A DNA stretch of 64,000 nt, from assembly GCF_007988945.1 (NCBI RefSeq), contig NZ_BJVC01000004.1, positions 1 to 64,000 on the forward strand, read 5' to 3'. This document shows, piece after piece, positions 28,601 to 36,963 of the stretch. Made by a program: the position numbers and the translations under genes. This DNA is from Swaminathania salitolerans (GTDB taxonomy: Bacteria; Pseudomonadota; Alphaproteobacteria; Acetobacterales; Acetobacteraceae). The notes under the pieces were generated by a model. The model saw only the letters and a list, made by a program, of their open reading frames with translations. It was not told the origin of the DNA and did no database searches. The stretch's first letter is position 1; every line of letters starts with the position of its first letter.

Positions 28601-30139
28601 TTAACCTTCTATTATCATCCGACGCCGACGCCCAAGCGAAACCGTCACAAGAACGACCACCATACACAGAGAAAAAGGCACGATACGACCGAGGCGTGAA
28701 AAAACGGTGGGCACGCGAGGCGGAGGAACGGAAAGAACGAGGCTGTCCGGCTTGCCCCAGGGCAGACGCGCGAGTTCGTGTCCGGACGAGTCGAAAGCTG
28801 CCGTTATCCCCATATTCGCCGCCTGGACGACCGGCAGCCCCTCCTCGACCGCACGCATCCTGACGGTCGCAAGATGCTGTCGCGGCCCCGCACTGTTCCC
28901 GAACCAGGCATCGTTCGTGATATTGGCGAGCCAGTCCGGGCGCTTCTTCCCGGTCACATGGCCCGAAAAGATGATCTCGTAACACACCATGGGCCCGACC
29001 GAGCCGAGGGCGGGAAGCGTCCAGGTTTCAAGCCCCTTCCCGGGAGTCAGCTGTTCGGGCAGCAGATTGAACGGTATGAAACGCGGCTGATATTCGCCGA
29101 ATGGAACCAGAGTGGCCTTGTCGTAGGTCGCCCGCACCCGTCCCGATTCGTCGAGTGCCATGATGCTGTTATAAAAACGCCCCTGCGCGTCCCGTCTGTC
29201 CGAGCCGATCATTCCCCAGCTGCCATCCGCGGCCCGGGCGATCAGATTCCGCGCCGCCTCGTCCTCGTCGAGCAACCCTGGGAAACCCGATTCGGGCCAG
29301 AGATAGACGACATTCCGATCGGGAGCGTCCTCCCGCGCCTTGGCGACCCCCTCGGCCGTCAACCGCAGATACAGACGGAACGCCTCGATGGCGCCCTCTC
29401 GCGACAGAATATCCTGTTCGCGGATATCGCCCTGGATCAGGGCCACTTCCGGATTGACGACAGGCAGAAGATCCGGATGGTCGAGCCGGAACCAGCCCCC
29501 CGCACCCCAGGCCAGAAGACCGAGCGCGACCGCGACCCGGGCACGATGGCCATGCCAGACGAGAAGCCCGAAAAACACGACGAGAAAACCCAGACCGTCG
29601 ACACCGATCAATGCGGCAGGCTGTATCAGGATATCCCCGGCCAGACCCGGGAGTTCGAGCGTACTCCCTGTCGGGTTCCAGGGAAAACCGGTGAAGATGA
29701 AGACGCGCGCCATGTCGGCCAGCGTCCAGCTTGCGGCAAAAAGCCCCATGCGCGCGATACCGGCCGGCACGAGAGCCGCAACGAGCACGGGTACCATGAT
29801 GAACGGCGCCAGAATCAGCGCACAGCCAGGGGCTGCGATCGGCACGGCCCACCAGAAATCGTGAGCGCGCGTCAGTATGGCGTTGGTCAGCCAGGAAAGA
29901 GCGGCCGTATGATAGCCCAGGCCGAAAAAGAAGGCATGTATGCCACGTTCGCGCGCGCCCGAGGCATCGTCGATACAGCGATAGAGATAGAGCAGTCCGA
30001 CAGCCAATGCGGGAACGAAACAGACCGGCGGCAGGGCAAGCGTCGAAAACGCGCCGATGACGAGATCGGCCAGGACCATCTTCCAGAAGGAAAGCGGAAG
30101 CCGGCCCGGCGAGCCTGATCCTCTCCGAAGCCGGAACAT
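28601..30139 (-). CDS. lnt: Apolipoprotein N-acyltransferase
   Basis: Lnt adds the third acyl chain to the N-terminal Cys of outer-membrane lipoproteins. The first ~220 residues form about six to seven membrane spans, followed by a nitrilase-like domain. Catalytic residues are visible as Glu in YLWPESGFPG, Lys in TYDKATLVPFGE and Cys in GPMVCYEIIFSG; TNDAWFGNSAGPRQHL is also conserved. The ATG at 30139 is preferred over a GTG one codon before it, because GGGAGA lies eight bases upstream. That site is part of a 21-bp tandem duplication. Confidence 0.95.
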   Translation of the reverse strand: MFRLRRGSGSPGRLPLSFWKMVLADLVIGAFSTLALPPVCFVPALAVGLLYLYRCIDDASGARERGIHAFFFGLGYHTAALSWLTNAILTRAHDFWWAVPIAAPGCALILAPFIMVPVLVAALVPAGIARMGLFAASWTLADMARVFIFTGFPWNPTGSTLELPGLAGDILIQPAALIGVDGLGFLVVFFGLLVWHGHRARVAVALGLLAWGAGGWFRLDHPDLLPVVNPEVALIQGDIREQDILSREGAIEAFRLYLRLTAEGVAKAREDAPDRNVVYLWPESGFPGLLDEDEAARNLIARAADGSWGMIGSDRRDAQGRFYNSIMALDESGRVRATYDKATLVPFGEYQPRFIPFNLLPEQLTPGKGLETWTLPALGSVGPMVCYEIIFSGHVTGKKRPDWLANITNDAWFGNSAGPRQHLATVRMRAVEEGLPVVQAANMGITAAFDSSGHELARLPWGKPDSLVLSVPPPRVPTVFSRLGRIVPFSLCMVVVLVTVSLGRRRRMIIEG

Positions 30140-30145
30140 CACATT

Positions 30146-30187
30146 GTTCTCCCGATGATTCGAGGGGTTCTCCCGATTATTCGAGGG
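30146..30187. repeat. 21-bp tandem duplication at the olsB/lnt junction
   Basis: GTTCTCCCGATGATTCGAGGG (30146-30166) and GTTCTCCCGATTATTCGAGGG (30167-30187) differ at one base (units described over 21 positions, key element GTTCTCCCGAT). On the coding strand each unit supplies GGGAGAAC, a ribosome-binding-like site. One copy contains the olsB stop and the other precedes lnt. Confidence 0.8.
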
Positions 30188-31076
30188 CGTCTCTCAGACG
30201 ACGCTCGTAATGCCGATAATACTTGTCGGCCAGCAACTCGCTCTTCACGAGGACAGCGACATCGGTCGTGTTGAACTGCTCATCCACGACCGCCCCGTCA
30301 CCGATGAAGCCGCCCAGGCGCAGATACCCCTTGATGAGGGGCGGCAGGCGGGAGAGGCATTTCCGGTGATCGAGCTGATGCGGATCGCTGCGCTGCATGT
30401 CGACATAGCGATGCGGCAGTGCCCGGATACGCAGCGCGGGCGGTGCGAGATGGTTGTGATAGAGATAGGTGAGTTCATCGCCCATCGCTTCCGGATCGGT
30501 GCCCGGCAGGCTTGCACACCCGAAAAGAACGTCGATCCGGTGGAGGAAGATATAGGACGCGATTCCCCGCCAGAGGAGCTGCATGGCGGAACGACCGCGA
30601 TACCGGCGATCGACACAGGAGCGACCGACCTCGAGCAGGCGTCCCGGAAACTCGGTCAGCGCGGAGATATCGTATTCGTTGGAGGTATAGAAGCGGCCGA
30701 TCTGGGCCGCCTTGTCGCTTGTCAGCAATCTGTATGTGCCGACCACGCCCTCAGCCCCCGAGGACACGGCGTGATCGATGACCAGAAGATGGTCGGCAAT
30801 CTCGTCGAACTCGTCGCAATCGCGTTTGAGCCGTGCGGTTTCCTGATCGGCATGGGCGCCCATCTCCTCGAAGAAGACACGGTAGCGCAACGCCTGGGCT
30901 GCTTCCCTTTCCGCCTTCGTGGTCGCGATGCGCACCCCGAGCTGTCCGCCCCTGAGCTCGGGGAAGCGCTCGCGTGCCAGTTCGAGCGTCGAGAGGGACT
31001 GCCCGCTTTGCGTCGGCTCGGCACCGTCGGTAACGAGAAGGCGGAAGATATCTGCGTGAGAGGGTTTGGTATTCAT
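30177..31076 (-). CDS. olsB: Ornithine N-acyltransferase-like protein (OlsB family)
   Basis: OlsB transfers a 3-hydroxyacyl chain from ACP to ornithine, the first step to phosphate-free ornithine lipids. The 299 residues carry the acyltransferase core: REAAQALRYRVFFEEMGAHA, DHLLVIDH, VVGTYRLL, EVGRSCVDRRYRGRSAMQLLW and FGCASLPGTDP. The last two are the family hallmarks. No olsA is adjacent, so the pathway would be completed elsewhere. Its start overlaps the fur stop by 4 bp, so it is translated together with fur. Confidence 0.87.
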   Translation of the reverse strand: MNTKPSHADIFRLLVTDGAEPTQSGQSLSTLELARERFPELRGGQLGVRIATTKAEREAAQALRYRVFFEEMGAHADQETARLKRDCDEFDEIADHLLVIDHAVSSGAEGVVGTYRLLTSDKAAQIGRFYTSNEYDISALTEFPGRLLEVGRSCVDRRYRGRSAMQLLWRGIASYIFLHRIDVLFGCASLPGTDPEAMGDELTYLYHNHLAPPALRIRALPHRYVDMQRSDPHQLDHRKCLSRLPPLIKGYLRLGGFIGDGAVVDEQFNTTDVAVLVKSELLADKYYRHYERRLRDALE

Positions 31077-31567
31077 CCGTCCTGACCTGTCGGTTCCCCC
31101 GCCTTGACGGGCAGCCGACGACCGAAGAGTTCCAGACGATGCGAAACGAGATCGAAACCCAGACGACGCGCCAGGGTCTCCATCAGGGCGGCGTGGTCTT
31201 CGTCCTCGAATTCCACGACATGCCCGGTCTCGACATCGATGAGATGATAATGATGCTGATGTCCCGGCTCGCTGGCCTCGTAGCGCGCGCGTCCGCCACC
31301 GAAATCACGACGCTCGAGAATGCCTTTCTCCTCGAGCAGTCTGACGGTGCGATAGACGGTGGCGATGGAGATGCGATGATCGAGGGCGGAGGCTCTCCGA
31401 TAGAGCTCCTCCACATCGGGATGATCCTCCGCATCGGAAAGCACGCGCGCGATGACACGGCGCTGCCCTGTCATTTTAAGGCCCCGTTCGATGCATAATT
31501 GTCCGATACGGGACTCTTCCTGAGCCCGCCCGCTTCGCCTTGCGTCAGCTTTCGCTTCAGATACCAT
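31073..31567 (-). CDS. fur: Fur-family metal-responsive regulator
   Basis: Fur-type proteins bind a divalent metal and repress promoters. The start is the ATG of MVSEAKADARR (164 residues); an earlier in-frame start adds 14 residues. The winged helix runs through KMTGQRRVIARVLSDAEDHP and SIATVYRTVRLLEEKGIL. The metal site HQHHYHLIDVETGHVVEFEDE is intact, with the His cluster and acidic ligands. The structural-site CxxC pair is absent, as in many alphaproteobacterial Fur/Mur proteins, so manganese (Mur) rather than iron response is possible. It shares a transcript with olsB. Confidence 0.9.
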   Translation of the reverse strand: MVSEAKADARRSGRAQEESRIGQLCIERGLKMTGQRRVIARVLSDAEDHPDVEELYRRASALDHRISIATVYRTVRLLEEKGILERRDFGGGRARYEASEPGHQHHYHLIDVETGHVVEFEDEDHAALMETLARRLGFDLVSHRLELFGRRLPVKAGEPTGQDG

Positions 31568-31596
31568 GAAAGATGGCGTAGCCGAAAAAACGACGT

Positions 31597-31610
31597 TTTG
31601 CCAACGCAAA
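31597..31610. promoter_or_regulatory. Inverted repeat in the fur promoter
   Basis: TTTGC-CAAC-GCAAA lies 30-43 bp before the fur start and overlaps a possible -35 (TTGGCA, read leftwards). It could be an autoregulatory site; the match to known Fur or Mur boxes is only partial. Confidence 0.3.
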
Positions 31611-31647
31611 GTCGCGAACGGAAACCGGGTTTCTCACCTGATGCCCT

Positions 31648-32046
31648 TCAACGCCGATGACCGAGGCCGATCTTGCGCGCGAGATTGGAACGGTGGCTCG
31701 CATAATTCGGTGCCACCATCGGATATTCAGGCGGCAGATCCCAGCGCTCGCGATATTGCTGGGGGGTCATATCATAGACCGTCTGCAGGTGACGGCGCAG
31801 CAATTTGAGCTTTTTTCCATCCTCGAGACAGATGATATAATCCGGAAACACCGATTTCTTGGGGGGAACGGCCGGGACGGGCTTGGTCGCTTCGGGCTTG
31901 GCGGAAGCAACGCTGGAAAGGGTCTGATGGACGGTACGAATAAGATTGGGCAGATCCTGACCCGTTACTTCATTATGCGCGACATAAGCGGAAATGATCT
32001 GCGTCGTCAGCTTCTGCAGGACCAAATTATCGGGTTCGTCAGACAT
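31648..32046 (-). CDS. mucR: MucR/Ros-family transcriptional regulator
   Basis: MucR proteins are zinc-finger, H-NS-like regulators that bind AT-rich DNA and control envelope, polysaccharide and cell-cycle genes in alphaproteobacteria. The 132 residues show an N-terminal oligomerisation part, a Pro-rich linker and the conserved VFPDYIICLEDGKKLKLLRR finger with HLQTVYDMTPQQYRERW. The ending YPMVAPNYASHRSNLARKIG is conserved. The finger has only one of the two expected Cys ligands (ICLEDG), the Caulobacter MucR arrangement. The upstream region is very AT-rich with a good promoter. Confidence 0.93.
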   Translation of the reverse strand: MSDEPDNLVLQKLTTQIISAYVAHNEVTGQDLPNLIRTVHQTLSSVASAKPEATKPVPAVPPKKSVFPDYIICLEDGKKLKLLRRHLQTVYDMTPQQYRERWDLPPEYPMVAPNYASHRSNLARKIGLGHRR

Positions 32047-32079
32047 CTATTATTCCCCAGCTGGATGAATCCCGTCTTA

Positions 32080-32107
32080 TATATAATGATATTTCAATTT
32101 TTCTCAA
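32080..32107 (-). promoter_or_regulatory. Sigma70 promoter of mucR
   Basis: Read leftwards: TTGAGA, 16-bp spacer, TATATA, about 34 bp before the start codon, inside a notably AT-rich stretch. MucR homologues bind such AT-rich DNA and repress their own gene, so autoregulation is plausible. Confidence 0.5.
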
Positions 32108-32147
32108 GAAGTATGTCAATGATTCCCAGTCGAGGAGAAGCATAGTT

Positions 32148-32375
32148 TTGCATACCGTCGATATAACGCAACAGACATGCCCCATGACCACGGTATATGT
32201 TCGCCTTGCGCTCGACAGAACGCCGGTTGCCCAGACTCTCGAAATCGTTCTGAAAGGAAAAGAGCCGCATGACAATGTCATCCGGCTTCTCAAAACATTG
32301 CAGCAAGAAATCGTGCAGGAAGCCGTGCTCGACGAGCAGGAACTTCTTTATCGTATAATAGTTAACAAATCGTAG
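32148..32375 (+). CDS. TusA/SirA-like small sulfur-carrier protein
   Basis: TusA-family proteins carry persulfide sulfur on the Cys of a CPxP/T motif for tRNA thiolation or cofactor synthesis. This 75-residue frame starts with TTG behind GAGGAG and shows VDITQQTCPMTTVYVRLAL, then QTLEIVLKGKEPHDNVIRLL, the expected beta-alpha-beta-alpha-beta order with the Cys near residue 11. The CPMT version rather than CPLP is seen in TusA-like paralogues. It is encoded opposite to rimI, and the two 3' ends overlap by 28 bp. No other sulfur-relay gene is nearby. Confidence 0.72.
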   Translation: MHTVDITQQTCPMTTVYVRLALDRTPVAQTLEIVLKGKEPHDNVIRLLKTLQQEIVQEAVLDEQELLYRIIVNKS

Positions 32376-32812
32376 CGGAGAAGTCTAGCATCGCTGCCAT
32401 CCGGATAATAATGTCGCCTTATCCCGCAGGACATGAATCCCGCCCGCTCATACAAGGAACAGGCCGGGCGATTGTTTACCGACACTTCAAGAAAAAGAGA
32501 TGTAGCATCCTGCTCTTTCAGCGTCCTTATACAGGCGTCAAGGAGATGTCGGGCGATCCCTTTCCGGCGCGCATCGGGATGCACCGTAAGCGTCAGGATC
32601 TCCGCTTCGTCGAGACAGAGCCGCGCCATCAGGAAGCCGACCGGTACGGAACCGCAGCAGGCCATCGTGACCTGTGTGCCGTTCATTGCCATGAGCGCGC
32701 GGAACGCTTCCACGTCCCATCGCTCCCCGATGGGGAAACCGGCCTCGTGCAGGGCCGCGAGAATGTCCAGATGGGCCATTCCGGCGGGATGCAGGGTGAT
32801 CGGCCCGCTCAT
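32348..32812 (-). CDS. rimI: Ribosomal-protein-alanine N-acetyltransferase RimI-like
   Basis: This GNAT-fold enzyme of 154 residues acetylates N-terminal Ala of ribosomal protein S18 or other proteins. The acetyl-CoA motif is VHPDARRKGIARHLLDACI (R/Q-x-x-G-x-A), with LEVSVNNRPACSLYERAGF after it, the RimI signature. The start (MSGPITLHPAG) overlaps the tsaB stop by 4 bp. The tsaB-rimI pairing is widespread and supports the call. Confidence 0.9.
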   Translation of the reverse strand: MSGPITLHPAGMAHLDILAALHEAGFPIGERWDVEAFRALMAMNGTQVTMACCGSVPVGFLMARLCLDEAEILTLTVHPDARRKGIARHLLDACIRTLKEQDATSLFLEVSVNNRPACSLYERAGFMSCGIRRHYYPDGSDARLLRYDLLTIIR

Positions 32813-33462
32813 ACGGGCGACGGGCGCAACCCCTGCGACGGGAGCCTGGCCTCGGGCGCGTCGATATAGAGCGGCTGCAGCGAGGGCCGATCGTCGGCGT
32901 GACATGCCGCGCGATAGATATCGCGCGGATCGGGAGAGGTGCAGTCCGCACGGATGAGCGTCTCATGCTGCGGCAGATCCAGCATCGAGACCCCGTTGCC
33001 CACGACGAAAGCCCGCGCCGGAAGGGCGATCGCTCCGGAAGGCCCTGCCCAGACTGTGCCGTCCGGCCGCTCCATGAAGAGACGATCGCGACGCGCCCGG
33101 GTGATGCAATAGGCCTCGCTCCACCCCTCCCGGGCCCGGTAGGCCTGACCGAGCGTGACCCCGCAAAGGGAGGCGGAATAGCCCAGAGCCAGGCCCTGGG
33201 CGAGAGCGAGGGTCGCCCTCAGCCCCGTGAAGGAACCCGGGCCGGTAACCGCGACGATACGCCCGGGTCCGTCTTCCCACCCTGCTTGCTCGAGAAGCAC
33301 GCGACAGAGCGAGGCCATTCCGGCCGTGGCGGAGAGGCCCTCGAGCGCGGCTGACGAGAGCGGATGCCCGCCGGAAAACAGGGCGAGCACGCCCGAACCG
33401 GTCGCGCCGAGCGTTGCACCGTTCAACACGAGGCAGCGGGCTCCCTTGTCCACCGCCATCAC
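32809..33462 (-). CDS. tsaB: tRNA threonylcarbamoyladenosine biosynthesis protein TsaB
   Basis: TsaB is the scaffold partner of TsaD in t6A37 synthesis. The 217 residues carry VAVTGPGSFTGLRATLALAQ, diagnostic of TsaB, in the usual N-terminal ASKHA-like fold. The C-terminal half is divergent, as in the family. It overlaps the upstream nitroreductase gene by 4 bp and the downstream rimI by 4 bp, so all three are translationally coupled. Confidence 0.93.
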   Translation of the reverse strand: MMAVDKGARCLVLNGATLGATGSGVLALFSGGHPLSSAALEGLSATAGMASLCRVLLEQAGWEDGPGRIVAVTGPGSFTGLRATLALAQGLALGYSASLCGVTLGQAYRAREGWSEAYCITRARRDRLFMERPDGTVWAGPSGAIALPARAFVVGNGVSMLDLPQHETLIRADCTSPDPRDIYRAACHADDRPSLQPLYIDAPEARLPSQGLRPSPV

Positions 33463-34076
33463 AGGACCAGGCAGGCTTCGTCGAAACCCAGACGCATGGC
33501 ACGGGGGGGCGAAGGGCCCTCTTCCGGATAGCCGAGCCCGACGATGAAATTGATGCGCCAGCCCGTCTCTTCGAGGAAGGTCTCTTCCACCGCAAACGAA
33601 TCGAAACCGGAGAACGGCGCGACCCCCAGACCGAGCGCGCGCGCGGCCATGATGAGATAGGCGCCCTGGAGCGTTCCGTTACGAAAGGCGGTCTCATCCG
33701 AAAGCCCGACATCGGCAGCGAACCAGTCCCTCAGGCCCGGCTCGCTGTTCAGCCGTGGCAGATGTTCGAAAAACAGGGCATCGTGACAGACGAGCGCAAT
33801 GACAGGCGCGCTGAGACACGGCTCCAGATTCCCCTGGGACAAGGCGGGACGCAGACGCGCCTTCATGTCGTCGGAGGTCAGGAAGACGAAGCGCGCGGGC
33901 GTGGTGTTGCCCGAGGTCGGCCCCAGCTTGACGAGATCGTAGAGAGAGGCGAGCAGGGCTGTCCCGACCGGACGCGACGACCAGCGCCGGGTCGTACGAG
34001 CCTCGCGGAACAGGCGATCGAGTGACGCTTCATCCAGGGCTTCGGGGATATTCTGCTCTGGAGAAGGGTCACTCAC
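33459..34076 (-). CDS. RutE/HadB-like malonic-semialdehyde reductase, nitroreductase fold
   Basis: This 205-residue flavoprotein belongs to the nitroreductase superfamily. The N-terminal EASLDRLFREARTTRRW, DLVKLGPTSGNTTPARFVFL (FMN-phosphate binding), FRNGTLQGAYLIMAARALGL and DSFAVEETFL match the RutE subgroup, which reduces malonic semialdehyde in pyrimidine breakdown or acts as a generic NADH/flavin reductase. No other rut gene is nearby, so the physiological substrate is open. It lies between the NifU-like gene (3 bp) and tsaB (4-bp overlap). Confidence 0.85.
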   Translation of the reverse strand: MSDPSPEQNIPEALDEASLDRLFREARTTRRWSSRPVGTALLASLYDLVKLGPTSGNTTPARFVFLTSDDMKARLRPALSQGNLEPCLSAPVIALVCHDALFFEHLPRLNSEPGLRDWFAADVGLSDETAFRNGTLQGAYLIMAARALGLGVAPFSGFDSFAVEETFLEETGWRINFIVGLGYPEEGPSPPRAMRLGFDEACLVL

Positions 34077-34079
34077 GTC

Positions 34080-34643
34080 TCAATCCTCGACCTGTTCGAC
34101 TGCGACGACTTCGGGAACGTAGTGACGCAGCATGTTTTCGACACCGTGCTTGAGCGTTGCGCGGGAAGACGGGCATCCGGCGCAGGCTCCCTGCATGGTC
34201 AGGCGCACGACGCCATCCCGATACCCCCTGAATACGATATCCCCCCCGTCACCCGCAACGGCAGGTCTCACCCGGGTGTCGAGCAATTCGCGAATCTGGG
34301 CCACGACGGCTTCGTCTTCAGGCGCGATCGTCTCTTCTCTCGTCTCTGTCGCGAGATCGAGGCAGGGACGCCCGGATTCGAAATGGGCCGTCATCGCCGC
34401 GAGGAGGAGAGGCTTGAGCGCGGGCCAGCCGAATTCGTCGTTCTTGGTGACCGATACGAAATCCGATCCGAGAAACACGCCAACGACGCCATGCACGTCG
34501 AAAAGTGCCGCCGCCAGAGGCGAGCGGGCCTCGGCCGTACGGGAATCGGCGAAATCCGCCGTTCCGCGATGCCCTGTCACGGCACGGCCGGGCAGGAATT
34601 TAAGGGTGGCGGGGTTGGGGGTATCCTCGGTCTCGATGAACAT
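34080..34643 (-). CDS. NifU-family Fe-S cluster scaffold/carrier (Nfu type)
   Basis: Nfu proteins deliver Fe-S clusters to target enzymes. The N-terminal Nfu_N domain (MFIETEDTPNPATLKFLPG, LFDVHGVVGVFLGSDFVSV) is followed by the NifU C-terminal domain with the cluster-binding C-x-x-C in MQGACAGCPSSRATL (about residue 150). Length is 187 from the ATG preceded by GAGAG; an alternative start lies five codons earlier. It heads the NifU-rutE-tsaB-rimI run. Confidence 0.92.
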   Translation of the reverse strand: MFIETEDTPNPATLKFLPGRAVTGHRGTADFADSRTAEARSPLAAALFDVHGVVGVFLGSDFVSVTKNDEFGWPALKPLLLAAMTAHFESGRPCLDLATETREETIAPEDEAVVAQIRELLDTRVRPAVAGDGGDIVFRGYRDGVVRLTMQGACAGCPSSRATLKHGVENMLRHYVPEVVAVEQVED

Positions 34644-34730
34644 CACGGCTCTCAGCATTCAGTTATGGCCTCGAGATGTGCCATCAATCGCGACTGCGCA
34701 AGTCCCTATTGCTGAAAACTGCGCCGCCGT

Positions 34731-36092
34731 TCAGCCCTGTGCGGCACCGAGCGGCAGGGAAACCCTCACTCTCAGGCCACGCCCGGGAACGTTGTCGAGC
34801 GCAACCTGACCGCCTGCCCGGGCGACCTCTCGCGTGACGATGGCCAGCCCGAGCCCCATGCCGCCGGTCGCACGCGAACGCGACCCCTCGACGCGGTAGA
34901 AGGCGGAGAGAACCTTCTCGAGCTCGGCTTCCGGGATGCCGGGGCCGTCATCGACGACGGAAATCACCGCGTTGCCGTCCTTCGCCTCGAGCGTGACATG
35001 CGCATCGCCCCCGTAATTGCAGGCATTGTCGATGAGGTTGGCAAAGACGCGCTTGATGGCAAGCGGACGCACGCGGGCCTGACACCGGTCGGGGCCGGTA
35101 TAGCTGGTTTCCCTGCCGCGGTCGCTCTGCGAGTCCAGCAGGGTGTTCAGGATGGCCACGAGATCGACCTGTTTGATGGGCTCCGGATCGAGATCCCCCG
35201 CCAGATAGGCGAGCACGCCGGTCACCATGGCCTCCATCTCGGTGATGTCGTCCTCGATAGCCGCCTGGGTTTCTGCATCGTCCATGAAACCGGCCCGCAG
35301 CCGCAGCCGCGCCAGAGGCGTACGCAGATCGTGAGACACCGCCGCGAGAATCTCGGTCCGGTCGTTGATGAGGCGCTTGATGCGATCCTGCATCGCATTC
35401 AGGGCACGGGCGAGGCCACGGACTTCGCGCGGGCCACGCTCGTCAAGGACGGTCCATCGCATATCGTCGGATTTGGCGATGCTGTCGGCAACCTGGGCCA
35501 GGGCACGCAACGGCGTGGACAGCGATCGCACGATCATCGCGGCAGCGAGAGCTACCGCCCCGGCCGTGATCGCAGCGGAGGCGAGCCCGCCCGTCATGTG
35601 CCGGTGCTTGAGAATGCCCGGCACGCTGAAGGCGAGACGACTGCCATCGGCCAGAAGCAGGGTGCCGTGAATGCTCGACGAATCCGCCCGGTCGGCCCAG
35701 ACCCTGATATCGGCCCGACCCAAATCGCGATCGTTCAGGACCAGACTGTCCTCGACATGGCGGAGCCGATGCGGCTGCTCGAGATCGACCGGCTGATTGG
35801 CCGGACGCCATGAAACGGTAATGCCGTTATCGGAAAGCAACGCGCCCAGAAGCCCACGCTGGCTGATCGGCGTGGTCCGCAGGACGCGAAGATCCGTGCT
35901 CAGCTCCTCGGCGAGCTGGGTGATACGGGTATCGTCGTCGATATAGGTCTCGGCCTCCTCGTAGAAGAAGGCGCTGGCCAGGAAGACGAGCACCACCGCC
36001 GCGAGAAGAACCATGCTGACCCGCCCGACCAGCCCGACAGGCCACAGGCGGATCGTCCGCGTATGCGCCTTGCTCCCGATGGTTAACGGCAT
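34731..36092 (-). CDS. Two-component sensor histidine kinase (EnvZ-like)
   Basis: This is an inner-membrane kinase of 453 residues, started at the ATG of MPLTIGSKAHTRTIRLW; the upstream frame is a shadow of the regulator gene. It has two spans (about 24-46 and 180-200), a periplasmic sensor between them, a HAMP region (STPLRALAQVADSIAKSDD), the H-box VSHDLRTPLARLRLR, an N-box (LIDNACNYGG), G1 (VVDDGPGIP) and G2 (GGMGLGLAIV). The layout is that of EnvZ-type kinases. It follows its response regulator with 7 bp between genes. Confidence 0.93.
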   Translation of the reverse strand: MPLTIGSKAHTRTIRLWPVGLVGRVSMVLLAAVVLVFLASAFFYEEAETYIDDDTRITQLAEELSTDLRVLRTTPISQRGLLGALLSDNGITVSWRPANQPVDLEQPHRLRHVEDSLVLNDRDLGRADIRVWADRADSSSIHGTLLLADGSRLAFSVPGILKHRHMTGGLASAAITAGAVALAAAMIVRSLSTPLRALAQVADSIAKSDDMRWTVLDERGPREVRGLARALNAMQDRIKRLINDRTEILAAVSHDLRTPLARLRLRAGFMDDAETQAAIEDDITEMEAMVTGVLAYLAGDLDPEPIKQVDLVAILNTLLDSQSDRGRETSYTGPDRCQARVRPLAIKRVFANLIDNACNYGGDAHVTLEAKDGNAVISVVDDGPGIPEAELEKVLSAFYRVEGSRSRATGGMGLGLAIVTREVARAGGQVALDNVPGRGLRVRVSLPLGAAQG

Positions 36093-36099
36093 GATATGC

Positions 36100-36879
36100 C
36101 TAGACGCGTTCGACTTCGGCGACGAAAATGTAACCGAGACCGCGAACGGTCCGGATGAGCGAATCGGCATCCGCGCCGAGCTTGCGACGCAGGCGGCTGA
36201 CGAGCACGTCGATGCTGCGATCGGACACATCGCCAAGACGCGTACGGGACAGCTCGAGCAGACGGTCGCGCGCAATCACGCGCTGGGGATTGTCGAGAAA
36301 GCTCGTGAGAAGATCGTGCTCGGCCCCGGAGATATCGACCACGGCCCCCGACGGGTCGGTCAGCTCCCGACGACGGAGGTCGAGCTTCCAGCCTGCAAAC
36401 AGGATCGTCTCCTTGCGGGAGACTTCGGCCGCAGGGGCGGACTGACCGCGGCGCAGGACGGCTCGGACGCGCGCCAGCAGCTCGCGCTGTCCGAACGGCT
36501 TGGCGACATAGTCATCGGCGCCGATCTCGAGCCCGAGAACCCGATCGCGCTCCTCGCCACGGGCAGAGACCATGATGATCGGCGTCTGGGCGAGCGGCAA
36601 TTCGCCGACATGGTTCGTGCCCTGACCGTTGCGTATCGCACGGCAGAGCTCGATACCGCTGGTCTTCGGCAGCATGACGTCCATCACCAGCAGATCGACG
36701 GGTCCGACTGCGAGGGCATCCCACATCTCATCACCCGAAGCGACGCTGCGGACGCGGAACCCGTCACCCTGGAGCGCGCGCTGGATCAGGGTGCGCATGC
36801 CCGGGTCATCTTCGACTATGAGGATACGGGCAGGCAGGTCAGGCGTGGTGTTTGCTGTCGTCATCATCCCATCGATCAT
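36100..36879 (-). CDS. OmpR-family response regulator
   Basis: The receiver domain has ILIVEDDPGM (acidic pocket), the phosphorylated Asp in LLVMDVMLPK (about residue 66) and Lys in DDYVAKPFG. The winged-helix output domain (about 160-255) ends with RSIDVLVSRLRRKLG and IRTVRGLGYIF. It probably works with the EnvZ-like kinase just downstream. The stimulus is unknown. The start may be any of three closely spaced ATGs. Confidence 0.95.
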   Translation of the reverse strand: MIDGMMTTANTTPDLPARILIVEDDPGMRTLIQRALQGDGFRVRSVASGDEMWDALAVGPVDLLVMDVMLPKTSGIELCRAIRNGQGTNHVGELPLAQTPIIMVSARGEERDRVLGLEIGADDYVAKPFGQRELLARVRAVLRRGQSAPAAEVSRKETILFAGWKLDLRRRELTDPSGAVVDISGAEHDLLTSFLDNPQRVIARDRLLELSRTRLGDVSDRSIDVLVSRLRRKLGADADSLIRTVRGLGYIFVAEVERV

Positions 36880-36963
36880 GCTGTAGTAAACCAGATTTGA
36901 TACAATCTATGTCTGGTTGGAAGCAAGAACAACGATTTCAGCAACGTCCGACGCCAGATTACC

